Assembly (NCBI GenBank): GCA_013398275.1 | Contig: VZSE01014390.1 | Coordinates: forward strand, 26,624-90,623 | Source: Promerops cafer | Taxonomy: Eukaryota; Chordata; Aves; Passeriformes; Nectariniidae | DNA length: 64,000 nt | Reading direction: 5' to 3' | In this document: positions 54,101-64,000 of the stretch, one piece after another | How positions within the stretch are numbered: position 1 is the stretch's first letter | Layout of the letters: each line of letters opens with the position of its first letter | Position numbers and translations under genes: made by a program | Notes under the pieces: generated by a model | What the model was told of the DNA's origin: nothing | The model's database searches: none | The model's input: the letters and a program-made list of their open reading frames with translations, nothing else

Positions 54101-54515
54101 GCTACGAGCTCAGAAAGGATTTCTTTTCCTGGCAGTCGAGATCATGGCGAGTCTGACAAAAGCTTAAGCAGGTTTTTAGGGATGCAAGCCTTATTCTTCT
54201 CATTCCCAGGAAGCTGAGCGAGTTATTTTGGGGAGGTGGATGATTTCCGTGCTTTTTTGGGTCTTTCCTCCACCCTGTGTGTGTTGAGGACACAAGATTG
54301 TTGCTGCTTAGCTTGGAAGATTTATGGGCAAATCCATGAGTGGGTTGGGCAGATGTGGTGCTAAACTCAGGTGGTGAGGCCTGGGTGTTCATAACTCAGC
54401 TCCAGTAAAACCAATTTATTGATAAAGGGTGGGGAATGAATTGTGAGGGGAAGCTGATGCCTAAAGAGGCTGCCTGGATCAGAGGCTGGACAGAGTTAAA
54501 GGAATAAAGGAGGGA

Positions 54516-54521
54516 TTTATT
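54516..54521 (-). promoter_or_regulatory. Poly(A) signal AATAAA of the solo LTR
   Basis: TTTATT on the plus strand, within TTTTAATAAATCCC on the LTR strand, about 62 bp before the LTR 3' end. Confidence 0.7.
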
Positions 54522-54577
54522 AAAAGCTTTCACAGGATACACCTTGGGCAGTGCAAGAGCCCGGCCATGGCTCTGCC

Positions 54578-54645
54578 CAAGATGGGCCCAAGATGGGCCC
54601 AAGATGGGCCCAAGATGGACCCAAGATGGACCCAAGATGGACTCC
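54578..54645 (-). repeat. 11-bp tandem repeat (GGGCCCATCTT)n inside the solo LTR
   Basis: About six copies of AAGATGGGCCC on the plus strand, three with GGGCCC and the others with GGACCC. It lies between the TATA box and poly(A) signal, so it would form most of the R region of a transcript. Confidence 0.93.
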
Positions 54646-54664
54646 TGGCCACGAGTTCTCACAC

Positions 54665-54670
54665 TTTTAT
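54665..54670 (-). promoter_or_regulatory. TATA box of the solo LTR
   Basis: TATAAA on the minus strand within CACTTATAAAAGTG, itself a short palindrome-like motif, about 25 bp upstream of the 11-bp repeat. Confidence 0.65.
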
Positions 54671-54943
54671 AAGTGTTGGTCCATTTCCATGTTGGGGTTA
54701 CTGTCCAGTTCCAGCTCCAGGTTGTGCAGTCCCATCTCCCACACTGCTCCCTCAGCTGCTGCTGTTTGCACTTTCTGGGCCTGAGGCTGCAGCGGCGTCC
54801 TTGGCTCTGGGCTGGCAAAGGATTGTTCTGTGTGCCTGAGCTGGGAGGAGAACTGGCCAACACTCTGTGTGAAGCTCAGGGTCACACACCAGTGCAGCAC
54901 AGGGTCTGGAAAATGTGAAAGCTACAACTGAAGGCATCAAAGC

Positions 54944-56140
54944 AACAGCCCAGCTTGAAGGCTTCACCCCAGCTTGAAGACTTCATGGGAGGAAAAGGTT
55001 GGGCCAGTCCCCCCCAGCCAGGTGACTCCAGAAAACATCACCTTGAACAAAACTCGAGCCTGGGCTGTGAGTGCAGCCAGAAAAGTCCTGCCAGGTCCTT
55101 GGGAGCCCAAACTCTTCAGCACTGAAGATACGAAACAGCAGCAACCCTCATTTCACCCTTCACAGAGCTCATCGTTCCAGTGCAGCATCCCCTCAGCAGG
55201 GCACACCAGCAGCCAAAAGGAAAATAATTGTTCCTCCTTGTGGAGGAACGCTCTGAGGAAAGGCCCCTGGGACTACTCCGAGCAACTTCAATTTTTCCAA
55301 CCATATCTAGGAAGAGTTTTACCATCTGCTTTTAGCACATCATTTATCCAACGCTTAGGCACAGACGCAGGAATAAAAACCTGCTGCCCCCTCCTGGGGG
55401 AAGGTGCCTCTTAAAGAGGATTGGTGACCCCACCGGTCCAATTTGGTCTGGAATTATTGCTTGGATATTGGAAATTCCCTGTGCAGGAAGCAAAGTAGAA
55501 CGGCAACAGGAGCAGAAGTTGCTTTTCCTTCAGTTCTTGCTTTCCCCCTCTTTATCTAAAAGATTTGTTATTTAATAGAGAGTAGAAGTGACATTAAGTA
55601 AATTAAATTGAAGCTGGGTTTTGTGGCTTATAGCAATATTGTATTTTACATGTTTAAGGGTACTTTTGAAATAATAACTGACTTTATTTTGATATGTACA
55701 AACTCTTTAACAGACAGTATAATCAGCTGCTGGGCAAGAGACAGAAGAGTCACGTTTAAATTAATTGGCTACAAAGATGAAGAGAGAAATGATCAGGAAG
55801 GCGGGAGGAGGCAGAGAAGGGATTTAGGCAGCACATGATGGGTGGAAAGTGTTTTGTCAGGGCTCAGCTCTCAAACATTCCCACATCCCATCCATGTTCT
55901 AGGAATGCACAGAAAGATTTGCAGCTGCAGCTCAGCATTTGTGTGACAGGGGATTTGTGTGCCAGGAACTGCACTCGGGTATTTTCACGGGGTTTTGTGG
56001 TTCAGGGTGAGAAAAGTGAGGCCTGAAAGGCAGTGGCACAGTCACGGTGGGAATCCAGGTGGGAGGAAAAGGTTGGGATTTTGGCAGTGACAGCCACAAA
56101 AGTTACAGCAGCTCTGAAAAACCTGGTGTGAGAAAGAGTG
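54944..56140. other. Non-coding stretch, no feature recognised
   Basis: 54944-55440 is GC-balanced and could be degraded repeat sequence, but I cannot assign it. A short duplicated word CAGCTTGAAGGCTTC / CAGCTTGAAGACTTC occurs at 54951-54982. No gene is recognised. Confidence 0.4.
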
Positions 56141-56390
56141 CCAGGGATTAGGGGTCTGTGTTGGGAATTCGGGGTCTGTGTTGGGAATTTGGGGTCTGTG
56201 TCAGGAATTAGGGGTCAGGGCCAGGGATTAGGGGTCAGTGCCAGGGATTAGGGGTCAGTGCCGGCAATTAGGGGTCTGTGTTGGGAATTAGGGGTCAGTG
56301 CCAGGAATTCGGGGTCTGTGCCAGGCATTAGGGGTCAGTGTCAGGAATTAGGGGTCAGTGCCAGGAATTAGGGGTTTGTGCCAGGAATTA
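56141..56390. repeat. 20-bp minisatellite (CCAGGAATTAGGGGTCAGTG)n, 12.5 copies
   Basis: Twelve and a half in-register 20-bp units with substitutions at a few fixed positions (CCAG/TTGG, CAGTG/CTGTG, TAGGGG/TCGGGG) and no indels. Each unit carries one GGGG. Confidence 0.96.
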
Positions 56391-56452
56391 GTGGATGTCC
56401 TGGCACTGCTGAGGCTCCTCCAGCCCCGGGGCAGTTTTGGGTTCCTCACAAG

Positions 56453-56903
56453 GACACGGAGGGGCTGGAGCGGGTCCCAGGAAGGGAATGGGGTTGGGGA
56501 AGGGGCTGGAGCAGCTGAGGGAGCTGGGAAGGGGCTCAGCCTGGAGAAAAGGGGGATCAGGGGGGCCCTTGTGGCTCTGCACAACTCCCTGCCAGGAGGG
56601 GACAGCCAGGGGGGATTTGGGATCTTACCCCAGGGAACAGGGACAGGAGCAGAGGGAACGGCCTCGAGCTGCACCAGAGAAAGTTGAGGTTGGATATTGG
56701 GAAAATTCCTCCCTGGAAAGGGGTGCCCAGCCCTGGCAGGGGCAGAGTCCCCATCCCGGGGGGGCTTTAACAGCCCTGTGGATGTGGCACTTGGGGACAT
56801 GGGGCAGAGGTGGCCTTGGCAGTGCTGGTTAATGGTTGGATCTGATGATCTTCGAGGGCTTTTCCAACCTAAATACTTCCATGATTCCATAATTCCATGG
56901 TGC
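56453..56903 (+). mobile_element. CR1 LINE fragment, sense, 3'-complete
   Basis: GGACACGGAGGGGCTGGAGC, GCTCAGCCTGGAGAAAAGGG, ATGTGGCACTTGGGGACATG, GATCTGATGATCTTCGAGGG, TTTTCCAACCTAAATACTTC and tail repeats CCATGATTCCATAATTCCAT. It belongs to the subfamily with 'GATGATCTT.GAGG' at the 3' end, the same as 2343-2762. Confidence 0.93.
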
Positions 56904-59900
56904 TCAGAGTTTGTGAGAACTCCACTAAACACTCCTTGATCCTTACTGGCTCATCCTGGGATATTTCTCTGTTCCAGCTGTCAGCTTCCAATCAACCTTT
57001 CCCAGCCCATACTTTTTTAACAGCAAAGTTGGAAAGAGAGGGAATCTTTTCAGTATAAAGATCACAAATCAAAATTTTCTTTTAACAGCTTTGTAATTTC
57101 GTTGTTGAATATTTCCTTAGCAAAACTCCTTCTAGGTAGGGGAAGGAAAGAACCAGGGCAGTGAAATTCCAGCACAATTTGATTCTTGAATTAGGAAGGG
57201 TTTTTCCCATTCCTGTCACCTCTGGCATTCGAGGGAAGGGGGATCTGGAGAAGAAGAACGTGGTGGTCATGAGAGGCAAAATGAAATATCCAGTCAAAAT
57301 AATTCCAGATGATAAGGTTGGCATTTTCAGAATTTCCTTGCCTCTTTCCTCCCCTTCCCATAAACAAAATGAGCCTGAGTTCAGCATATTAAAAAGTGTC
57401 CACTCAGATAATTACCCTTAATTATTAATCCTTTCCCATGATCAGCTTGGGTGGCAATGGTGCAGAAAAAGCCAAGCTTTGGGTATTTGCCATCTGCTGC
57501 AGTTTGGCACCTTCTGTGTTTACCCAAGACTGGAAAAAAAAATGACAAAACAGCTGTTTTTTAAAAAATTGTTTATTTTCTTCCAACTTTTCCAGTCACT
57601 TCTTTGAATGCACACTCAGGCTTGAGATGCCCTGGAGTTGCCAGGCTCTCAACAGCCCACATGGGCTGATGCAGCTGAATTTTACTGAATTTTAATTTTA
57701 TTTGAAGATTTACCAGCCCAACAACTTAGGAACTTTCTGGAACTGTCAGAAAGAAACTGAAGCTTAGTTTTAAACAAACGAGTGTCCGCTGCCTGCTGCG
57801 GAACAGCTCAGCAGCAGTGAATTTGCATTGAGATGATCATTAAGGTAATTTAAATGCTTGGGAGCAGATCTTTCCCTCAGATGCAGGTGGGACTTGGTGC
57901 TTTCTCTTTGCTAAAGGTCTGATTTTTTATCCTTTTGGGATTTTTATCTTTGGAGCTGCTCCTTGCTTGGCTTTGACACCAGCACCAGCTCAGGGTTGGC
58001 TGTTTGGGGCTTTTATTCCTTGCAAATCCCTGCAGGACCTGGAATGTGCTGTGGGAATTGTTGCTCTTAGGTGGAACAGGAATTTAAGCAAAGGTTTAGG
58101 GGGCTCCAGGCTTGGGGAGGAATAAAACATGAACTAGAAAGAGCTGAGAATTTTTTTTCGTGGCTGCAAATTCGAGCCTGTCAGTGCTGAGCAGCCTCGT
58201 AATTCTTGTGTGTTATCAAAGATGCTCATCCCGGCTTTTTGGAGTCACTTAAACTGATAAACTCTGCTTCTTACTCACAGCACAGAGCTGCCAACATCAA
58301 TTTTGGACACCAGGGGAAGGAGGGACTTGGAATTTCGCTGGGGAAAAAATATTCTCTGCTGAAGATATCTCACATGCCAAGTTCTGGCTTAAAGCAAAGG
58401 CTCAGGCCGCTTGTGACCCGCTGGAAAATGTCCCTTAAAATGCTCTTTAAAGCACCAGTGTTTACAAAGTGACTTTGAGAAGGACTCAGAAGAAGCCCTG
58501 GGAGTTTGACCACTGAAGGATTTAGGTCAGAGGCCATCTGGAGCCCAGTGGTTCCTGCTTGGATTGAAAAAGTGGCTGCAGTGGGGCTGTTTCTGTAAGA
58601 TTTTCAAAAATATTGAAAGCATTTCACAGAAAACAAGCTTTAATTGAGAGGGCTTAAAAAAAAAAAAAGTGCTGTGGTTAATAAACGATTACCAGAAAAA
58701 TCAAGAGGTTTAAAATTATTCAAAGCAATTTTGCTTGAGAGAGATTTCTGTGTGAATTGATGTTAGAAAATAAATTCTATGAAATCTGTGGCGGATAAAT
58801 TGTGCTAACTTAGGGCACAGCATTTTTGATTCTTTAAGGACCATAAAAGCATCTGAAGTCTAAACAGGATTATAATTTTCCTGCATCATTCTTGATGTTT
58901 GGATAATCTAATTGTGCCCAGCTCTTTCCAAAGGGAGCAGCACACCCAGGGCACCAAGGAATTTCTGCTTTTCCTGGCTTTTCCAGGTCGTTTTGCTGTC
59001 TGAATAATTGAATTTGGTGATGTAGACACAGGTTATTCCTGTGTTTCCCAGCAGCTGGAATCTACGCTGATCCCAGAGTGCCCCAGAGTGGAACAAGAAC
59101 TGAAATATCCCTGGTGGGAAGATGCTCAGGAAAGGAAAACTTCTGTTAACACAATTTTGCACTTCTCTCACGGAGGCAGCAAAATCCTGCACTGAAGGGA
59201 CCTCCAAATCCATGGCAAAAATAAAGAATTTAAGCTTAGTCTCCACATTTTGGAGGTGTTTATTTTCCCCCAAAGCCATGTTAAAAGCAGGAGAGTGATA
59301 ACACAATGTTCCAGGCAGAATTGCCACAGAACATTTGGAATGCTAATTACTGCAAAACTTATTTATATCCAGGTTTAACTTTCAAGGTTTGGTCCTTAAC
59401 TCTGGAAAAGCAGCTGGGTTTGCTGCTTGGACACATCTGAGTCCATCAGTTGGAATTTCAGCAGCTTTTTCTGGATTTAATAAATCAGAATTTCCCCAGA
59501 TGAAGGAATTTTGCCTGGGAACTTATGGAACTCAGGCACCTGAAGCTGCTCCTTAATTCTTTGTATCCCACCAGCTGCACTGATGGTCAGCTTAATGAAT
59601 GGAAAATGAGGATCAATCAATCCCTATTTTTTTACTTAATGAAATTTGTCACTATTAATACTTTTCCCAACAGTTCTAAAAGAGATTTGGCCCAAACAGA
59701 ACCCGAAATGTTGCTTCACATTTTATATGTGTAATATATAGATACCAATAAATGGCACCAGATGAGTTTGCCAGTGTCCCAAACCACAGGAGAGGATGCT
59801 TTACATCCCACAGATCTGTGGGAAAGCAGGGAGCAGGAATATCACTGGGGCCAAAGAAATCAATCAAACTGGAGCTGGAATGAGTCTCCACAGGAGTTGT

Positions 59901-61194
59901 GAGGGGATGTGCAACGTCAGGGAAGAGAAGGAAGCAAACACCATTTCCCAGCTTCAAAGCCACTGGAACTAATGTTGCAGGGACATTAATTACGTGGAAA
60001 AAAAAAATTTAAAAGGCTCAAAATGCACTTGACAGAATCCCTTTAAACTAATATAGATTTAGAGTCTGCTAATGGCTTCTGGCTCCAAGAAGTTTCCATG
60101 ATTTTCTCTTTATTTAAGTCCTAAACTCCCCAAATTAAATGCAATTGGAAAATCAGTTATCGTGCTTTGCTTTATGCTCTTGCTAACTCAGCATCATTCC
60201 ATGATCTTGTTTTCCAGCCTCCAAGTTTTCCCTCTCTGTTGCTGCCACAAAGTTTTGTTAGGGCAGAGCTGGGAGGATGATCCCTGTACTAAAGTGGGGT
60301 TTTAATTTCAGAATAATCTCCCTTTAAACTGCTGGAGCTGTTTTATCCTCAGCTCTGAATCCATATCAGGATATGAATCAGGAGAGACCCTGATAAGCAC
60401 TGATAGATACGTGGATAGACTGGAAAAATCTGTTTATTTCTGCTGCCAGGTGGAATTCCCAGGGATGGGACAAGCCCCAGACCACATGGCTGCCACAAAA
60501 AGGAATTTGGGATGCAAATATTTATTTTCAGTTCTTGTCTTCGCTCTGCAAGTGCCAAAGTTTTTTGGGAAATTCTGCCCTCATTTTGGAGTCTGAGAAG
60601 AGTCATTTTTGCTGAGCTCCAGCCAGAAAAGGTTACACTCAACATGATCCCCTTGAGAAAAGCCACATTTAATTGGGATTCTCTCCTCCTGGGAGAGAAT
60701 TTGCTTGGGATTCTCTCCTCCTGGGAGCTCTCCCTCAGCAGGGGAGGGGAGATCTCTCTGCCTTTGCAGGTATTTTTGCTGCAGCACCAGGGAAATGCAT
60801 CTGGAGACTCAGAGCTGGCACCAAACAGGGCAGAGGAGCATGGGAGGGCTCGGGGAATTCCTGGGAATTCCTCTGCCTGGAGGGCAGGTCCCGGGCTGCT
60901 GGAAGGAAGCAGGGATGTGCTCTGTGTAGTTAAAGCAGTTTTTTCTCTCCAGCTCACGGGGTGAGGTATAATGTTCCCATAAATGCTGTGGGAAAAAGCA
61001 GAGCTGCCTTGGGGGTGGTTTCAGAGCTGATCTTTGGCTTTCCAGGTGATTTTGGGGGTTCTTTCCCCTTCTCCAGAAAAAGCTGGGCAGCCCAGTGCAA
61101 CGGCCTGGAGTTGCTGGGAGCTTCACCTGAAGGGTTTGCTGGGTGAAGGGCTCTGTGTGCTGCTCCTTGGGAATTGTCCTGATTGATGTCCCAC
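56904..61194. other. Non-coding stretch, no gene recognised
   Basis: No dispersed repeat is recognised in over 4 kb. 57780-57860 has octamer-like (ATTTGCAT) and homeobox-like words. A short hairpin/duplication lies at 60673-60727. Confidence 0.45.
60673..60727. repeat. 32-bp direct repeat with an internal hairpin
   Basis: TTGGGATTCTCTCCTCCTGG starts at 60673 and again at 60705. In the first copy ATTCTCTCC and GGAGAGAAT can pair around a 5-base loop (60678-60700). Confidence 0.85.
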
Positions 61195-61358
61195 ACCCCC
61201 CCACGCCTCCTGTGGCTGCCCCTGCATCCCTGGAAGCGTCCAAGGTGAGGCTGGACAGGACCTGGAGCACCCTGGGGTAGTGGAAGGTGTCCCCATAGCT
61301 GGGGGTGGCACTGCATGATCCCTGAAGTCCCTCCCAACCCAAACCAGTCTGGGATGCC
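61195..61358 (+). mobile_element. CR1 LINE fragment, sense
   Basis: TGTGGCTGCCCCTGCATCCC, GGAAGCGTCCAAGGTGAGGC, TAGTGGAAGGTGTCCCCATA and AAGTCCCTCCCAACCCAAAC, ending CAGTCTGGGATGCC. It is more diverged than 63535. Confidence 0.85.
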
Positions 61359-63534
61359 ATGGCCAGCTCTGCGTGGCAGACGAGGCCACGCGGAGCTGCC
61401 ACCAGCTGTCCCCAGCTCGGGAAAGCCCCAGGAACATTAAAATGCTGCTGGCTTTGGGGGCATTTCCTCTGGGAACGGAACTGGGGAAGGAAGGAGCAGC
61501 TGGAATGAAGTGGAATGTTGGTTTTGGGGTGAGGGTGGTTAGGGAGAAGTTACAGCTCTTCCTAACGAGGGGGAAAAAAGCAATTTCTTAGGCCTGAACG
61601 TTGCAGTAATGAAATGGGCACCTCTGGGCTGGAATCATCCCTGTAGCCAAGGGCCATCTGCTGCTGCTGGATCAGAAGGGCCTCAGAAATCTCCAGAGGA
61701 ATTCATGGAAAGGCTGAGAATGGTTTTGCACTTTTAGAGGCTGTGGAGCATCTTGGAGTTACCCGGAACGAGCTGCAACACCTCCAGCCATAAACCCGTT
61801 TTTATTTGCAGGGAAAATAGAAATGCTCTAACTCAGAAAAAGTAGAGGCAAAAAAAGAAGAAAGAAACCAAGCTGAAGTGAAATTAAATTTTATATTTGT
61901 GGGAGCAACATCGTGGAATGTGTAGGCCTGGCTCAGAAAACATCATGGACACAGCTTAAAAACAGGGCTTTGCAGAGCAGCCTCTGGAAAACATGGATTA
62001 AAATAAGAGTATCACCATTCCCAAATATTCTTTTTTACATCAGGTTGGAAGGTATTTAAGGCTGTTTCTTGTGTATTCACTCTGATGGGGCTGCTAAGGA
62101 GGATGGAGAAGAATAATTAGAGATAAGGCACTTTTCAATTAACTGCTACCTGCTGCTACCCAACAGGGCAGTGGACATCAATTCCTGGCAGATAATTTTA
62201 TCCTCGTGTTCCTTGAGAACCTTTGGACATTGTGTGCTTGACCTAAATTTTTAATGACATTATGAAGCCCTAGTTAAATATAAAAATAACGGTTTTGGAG
62301 CGCAGCTCTTTATTAAAGTTCCTTGGGCTGTGTTTTGCCTGCGTGCAGCTCAGCATGGGAATGTTTTTGTGTCCTGCTTTGGCTACAGAAATTCACTTTT
62401 GAACTCAGGCGTGGACTGGCTGATGTAACCCATTGGAAGCTCCTTTGGAGAATGGGATGTCACCCAATTTTCTGTGTTTTTGACAAAAAAATAACAAGGA
62501 TAACACATCCAGAGGGATAAATTCTGGAGGGTGATGGAGGACAGGGCTGGTTTGGAGCAGAATCCTTGGGAAACATCTCCCACAGCTTCTCCAAACCCAC
62601 TGCAAACAAAGGATTCCCACCGGATGGATGGAAGAGCAGGGAAAAATGAAAATTATGGAGAACTGGCCCAAACTTTTCGATTTCCCCTCCTTTTCTTGAT
62701 GTTTCGAGACTCTTTATATGCAATTTTTTGCTGTGTGAGGTAAAGCAGGCCCCAGGCAAGTCTGAGTTGCAGGAGGAGCACTCGCCGACCTTGGCAGGAA
62801 CACAAAGGTCGAGTTTAACTTTTCATCCAGGAGAGACTGAACAAGGGCTGCAATGTATGAGGAATAACAAGGGTTTTCTTTGCCTTCTCTTGTGTGGATT
62901 TCTTCTTTTCATCCATTTTCCCCCTCAGAGAATATACTGATTTCCCAGGAAACGGGTTCCCTTCACAAGGCCGCTGATTCCTGGTCGCGCCTCAGGGAGA
63001 AGCAGTTGATGGCTGGAGTTTAAATGTGAATTTTATGGAAAAAAAAGACACAGAAAGCAACTGATAATGGGAAAATGTGCTGTTAAATGCTTGTGCCACG
63101 ACATCCTGAACCTCTGCCTGCATGGCTGAGCTCCAGGCATGGGAATCTCTGCTGGACATTGGCACTTTTGGGCTCTTCCTGCAGGGACATGGAACGGCTG
63201 GGGCTTCATTAGTCCTGAGAGGATTAGGACTGTGCAGGAACAACTGTAATTCAGTTCTCTCTTATTTTCAAGTAGGAGATTTTGTTATCTGCTGCTTTTC
63301 CCTTTTATTTGCAGTGCAAACAGCATTGTTTATTGCTTTTGATAATAACTGAGCTGATAGATGGATCTGCTTGGTTCAGCACCCTGGGATAAAGCCCTGC
63401 AGGGACCAAAGCTGGATAATATTCGAGGATTAGCTCCTCCAAGCTCAGAAGCAGTGAATGCCAACAGGGATTCAGCCAGGGAGGGTCCCAGCATTGGTGT
63501 TTTACAGCTTGGCTGATACTGAGGGATTTTGGAC
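61359..63534. other. Non-coding stretch, no feature recognised
   Basis: No gene, RNA or dispersed repeat is recognised. Confidence 0.45.
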
Positions 63535-63793
63535 GAGGGATGGAGTGACAGGACAAGGGGAATGGCCTCAGACTGGCAGGGGATAGAAAAAGGAAGGAAT
63601 TCCTCCCTGGGAGGGTGGGGAGGGACTGGGGTGGGATTCCCAGAGCAGCTGTGGCTGCCCCTGGATCTCTGGAAGTGTCCCAGGCCAGGCTGGACAGGGC
63701 TTGGGGCACCTGGGACAGTGGAAGGTGTCCCTGCCATGGCAGGGGTGCCACTGGAGAGGCTTTGAGGTCCCTTCCAACCCAACCCCACAATGT
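63535..63793 (+). mobile_element. CR1 LINE 3' portion, sense, 3'-nearly complete
   Basis: GAGTGACAGGACAAGGGGAA, TGGCCTCAGACTGGCAGGGG, GGAATTCCTCCCTGGGAGGG, CAGAGCAGCTGTGGCTGCCC and GAGGTCCCTTCCAACCCAAC, ending CACAATGTTTC. It is followed by a small AAGGAGTTAT duplication (63802-63829). Confidence 0.92.
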
Positions 63794-64000
63794 TTCTCTG
63801 AAGGAGTTATAACTCTTTGAAGGAGTTATTACCTTTGAATCAGCATTTTCTGCATGTAAACAAACACTTAAATGAAGTTGCAGTAGATGCTAAGCCACAG
63901 CTTTGTGCTAAAGTGGCTAAATTATTTTTTTTACCACATTTTAACCTGCAGGAGGTTGTAGGGTTCAGATTGCTGAGCACAATGAACCACAAACTCACAA
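63794..64000. other. Non-coding stretch to window end
   Basis: Nothing recognisable apart from the duplicated TGAAGGAGTTAT word near 63801 and 63818. Confidence 0.45.

Larger units (their letters stand above)
50091..54450. other. Non-coding stretch; enhancer-like block and homopolymers inside
   Basis: It contains the candidate conserved block 50265-50470 and the homopolymer runs at 51057-51084 and 51149-51165. A possible very old CR1 remnant lies near 51350-51420 (GAGCAACAAGCATGATGAAA), too weak to call. No gene is recognised. Confidence 0.45.
54451..54943 (-). mobile_element. Solo ERV LTR (54455-54939) with 4-bp TSD AAGC
   Basis: On the minus strand the LTR reads TGATGCCT ... AGGCATCA, perfect 8-bp terminal inverted repeats, 485 bp long. 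AAGC flanks both sides (54451-54454 and 54940-54943), a 4-bp target duplication as in gammaretrovirus-like (class I) insertions. Inside, in order, are a TATA box (54665-54670), an 11-bp tandem repeat at the expected start of transcription, AATAAA (54516-54521) and a pyrimidine-rich U5. No internal retroviral sequence remains, so it formed by LTR-LTR recombination. Open frames in it are not genes. Confidence 0.88.

Noticed and set aside
54944..55440. Internal retroviral region adjoining the LTR at 54455-54939
   Set aside because: The LTR has its own target duplication on both sides, so this lies outside it, and no retroviral domain or primer site is visible.

Overview
The window looks like songbird (passerine) nuclear DNA, either intergenic or deep intronic. 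The main evidence is about twenty fragments of CR1-type LINEs on both strands. They carry the avian 3' end (GGTTTGGGTTGGAAGGGACC on the antisense strand, ATTCCATG-type tail repeats) and the conserved block AGCTGCCCCTGGATCCCTGG. There are also several LTRs of endogenous retroviruses and many micro- and minisatellites. Family and organism assignments come from recognition, not a database search. I found no protein-coding gene, no convincing exon, no tRNA or rRNA and no CRISPR array. Every long open frame is explained by a simple repeat, an LTR, a CR1, or chance.

Layout: 1-391 is the tail of a young LTR whose full sister copy lies at 3878-4580, with a likely TSD; 392-2342 is single-copy-like, then an old CR1 (2343-2762). 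4586-8145 is repeat-poor and holds a perfect 26-bp palindrome, poly-T tracts and one enhancer-like block. 8146-12010 carries four CR1 fragments. 12011-17000 is mostly plain sequence. 17401-17920 is a polypyrimidine array built from a perfectly repeated 20-mer. 17921-23750 is plain apart from one CR1. 23753-30000 mixes CR1 copies, a tandemly duplicated CR1 end and an LTR with TATA box and poly(A) signal (29427-29862).

30450-31850 is the most striking structure: a 378-bp inverted repeat with only about four mismatches and a 645-bp spacer. 34325-34459 is a G-rich minisatellite. 36295-38083 is a CR1-rich patch with a near-exact duplication on both sides of a single N (37657), very probably an assembly artefact. 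38741-39037 is a compound CCTT/CCAT repeat. 41361-42500 holds two retroviral LTRs on the minus strand next to a second N (42053). 44125-46139 holds two CR1s and a minisatellite of about 31 units. 49608-50050 shares a CR1-plus-flank composite with 37060-37425 in inverted orientation. 54455-54939 is a cleanly bounded solo LTR with 8-bp terminal inverted repeats, a 4-bp target duplication and an internal 11-bp repeat. 56141-56390 is a 20-bp minisatellite. The rest to 64000 is plain sequence with three more CR1 fragments.

There is no operon or pathway logic here. What is of interest is structural: the long hairpin, the homogenised 20-mer array, the two N-associated anomalies, and a few repeat-free AT-rich stretches that could be conserved non-coding elements.
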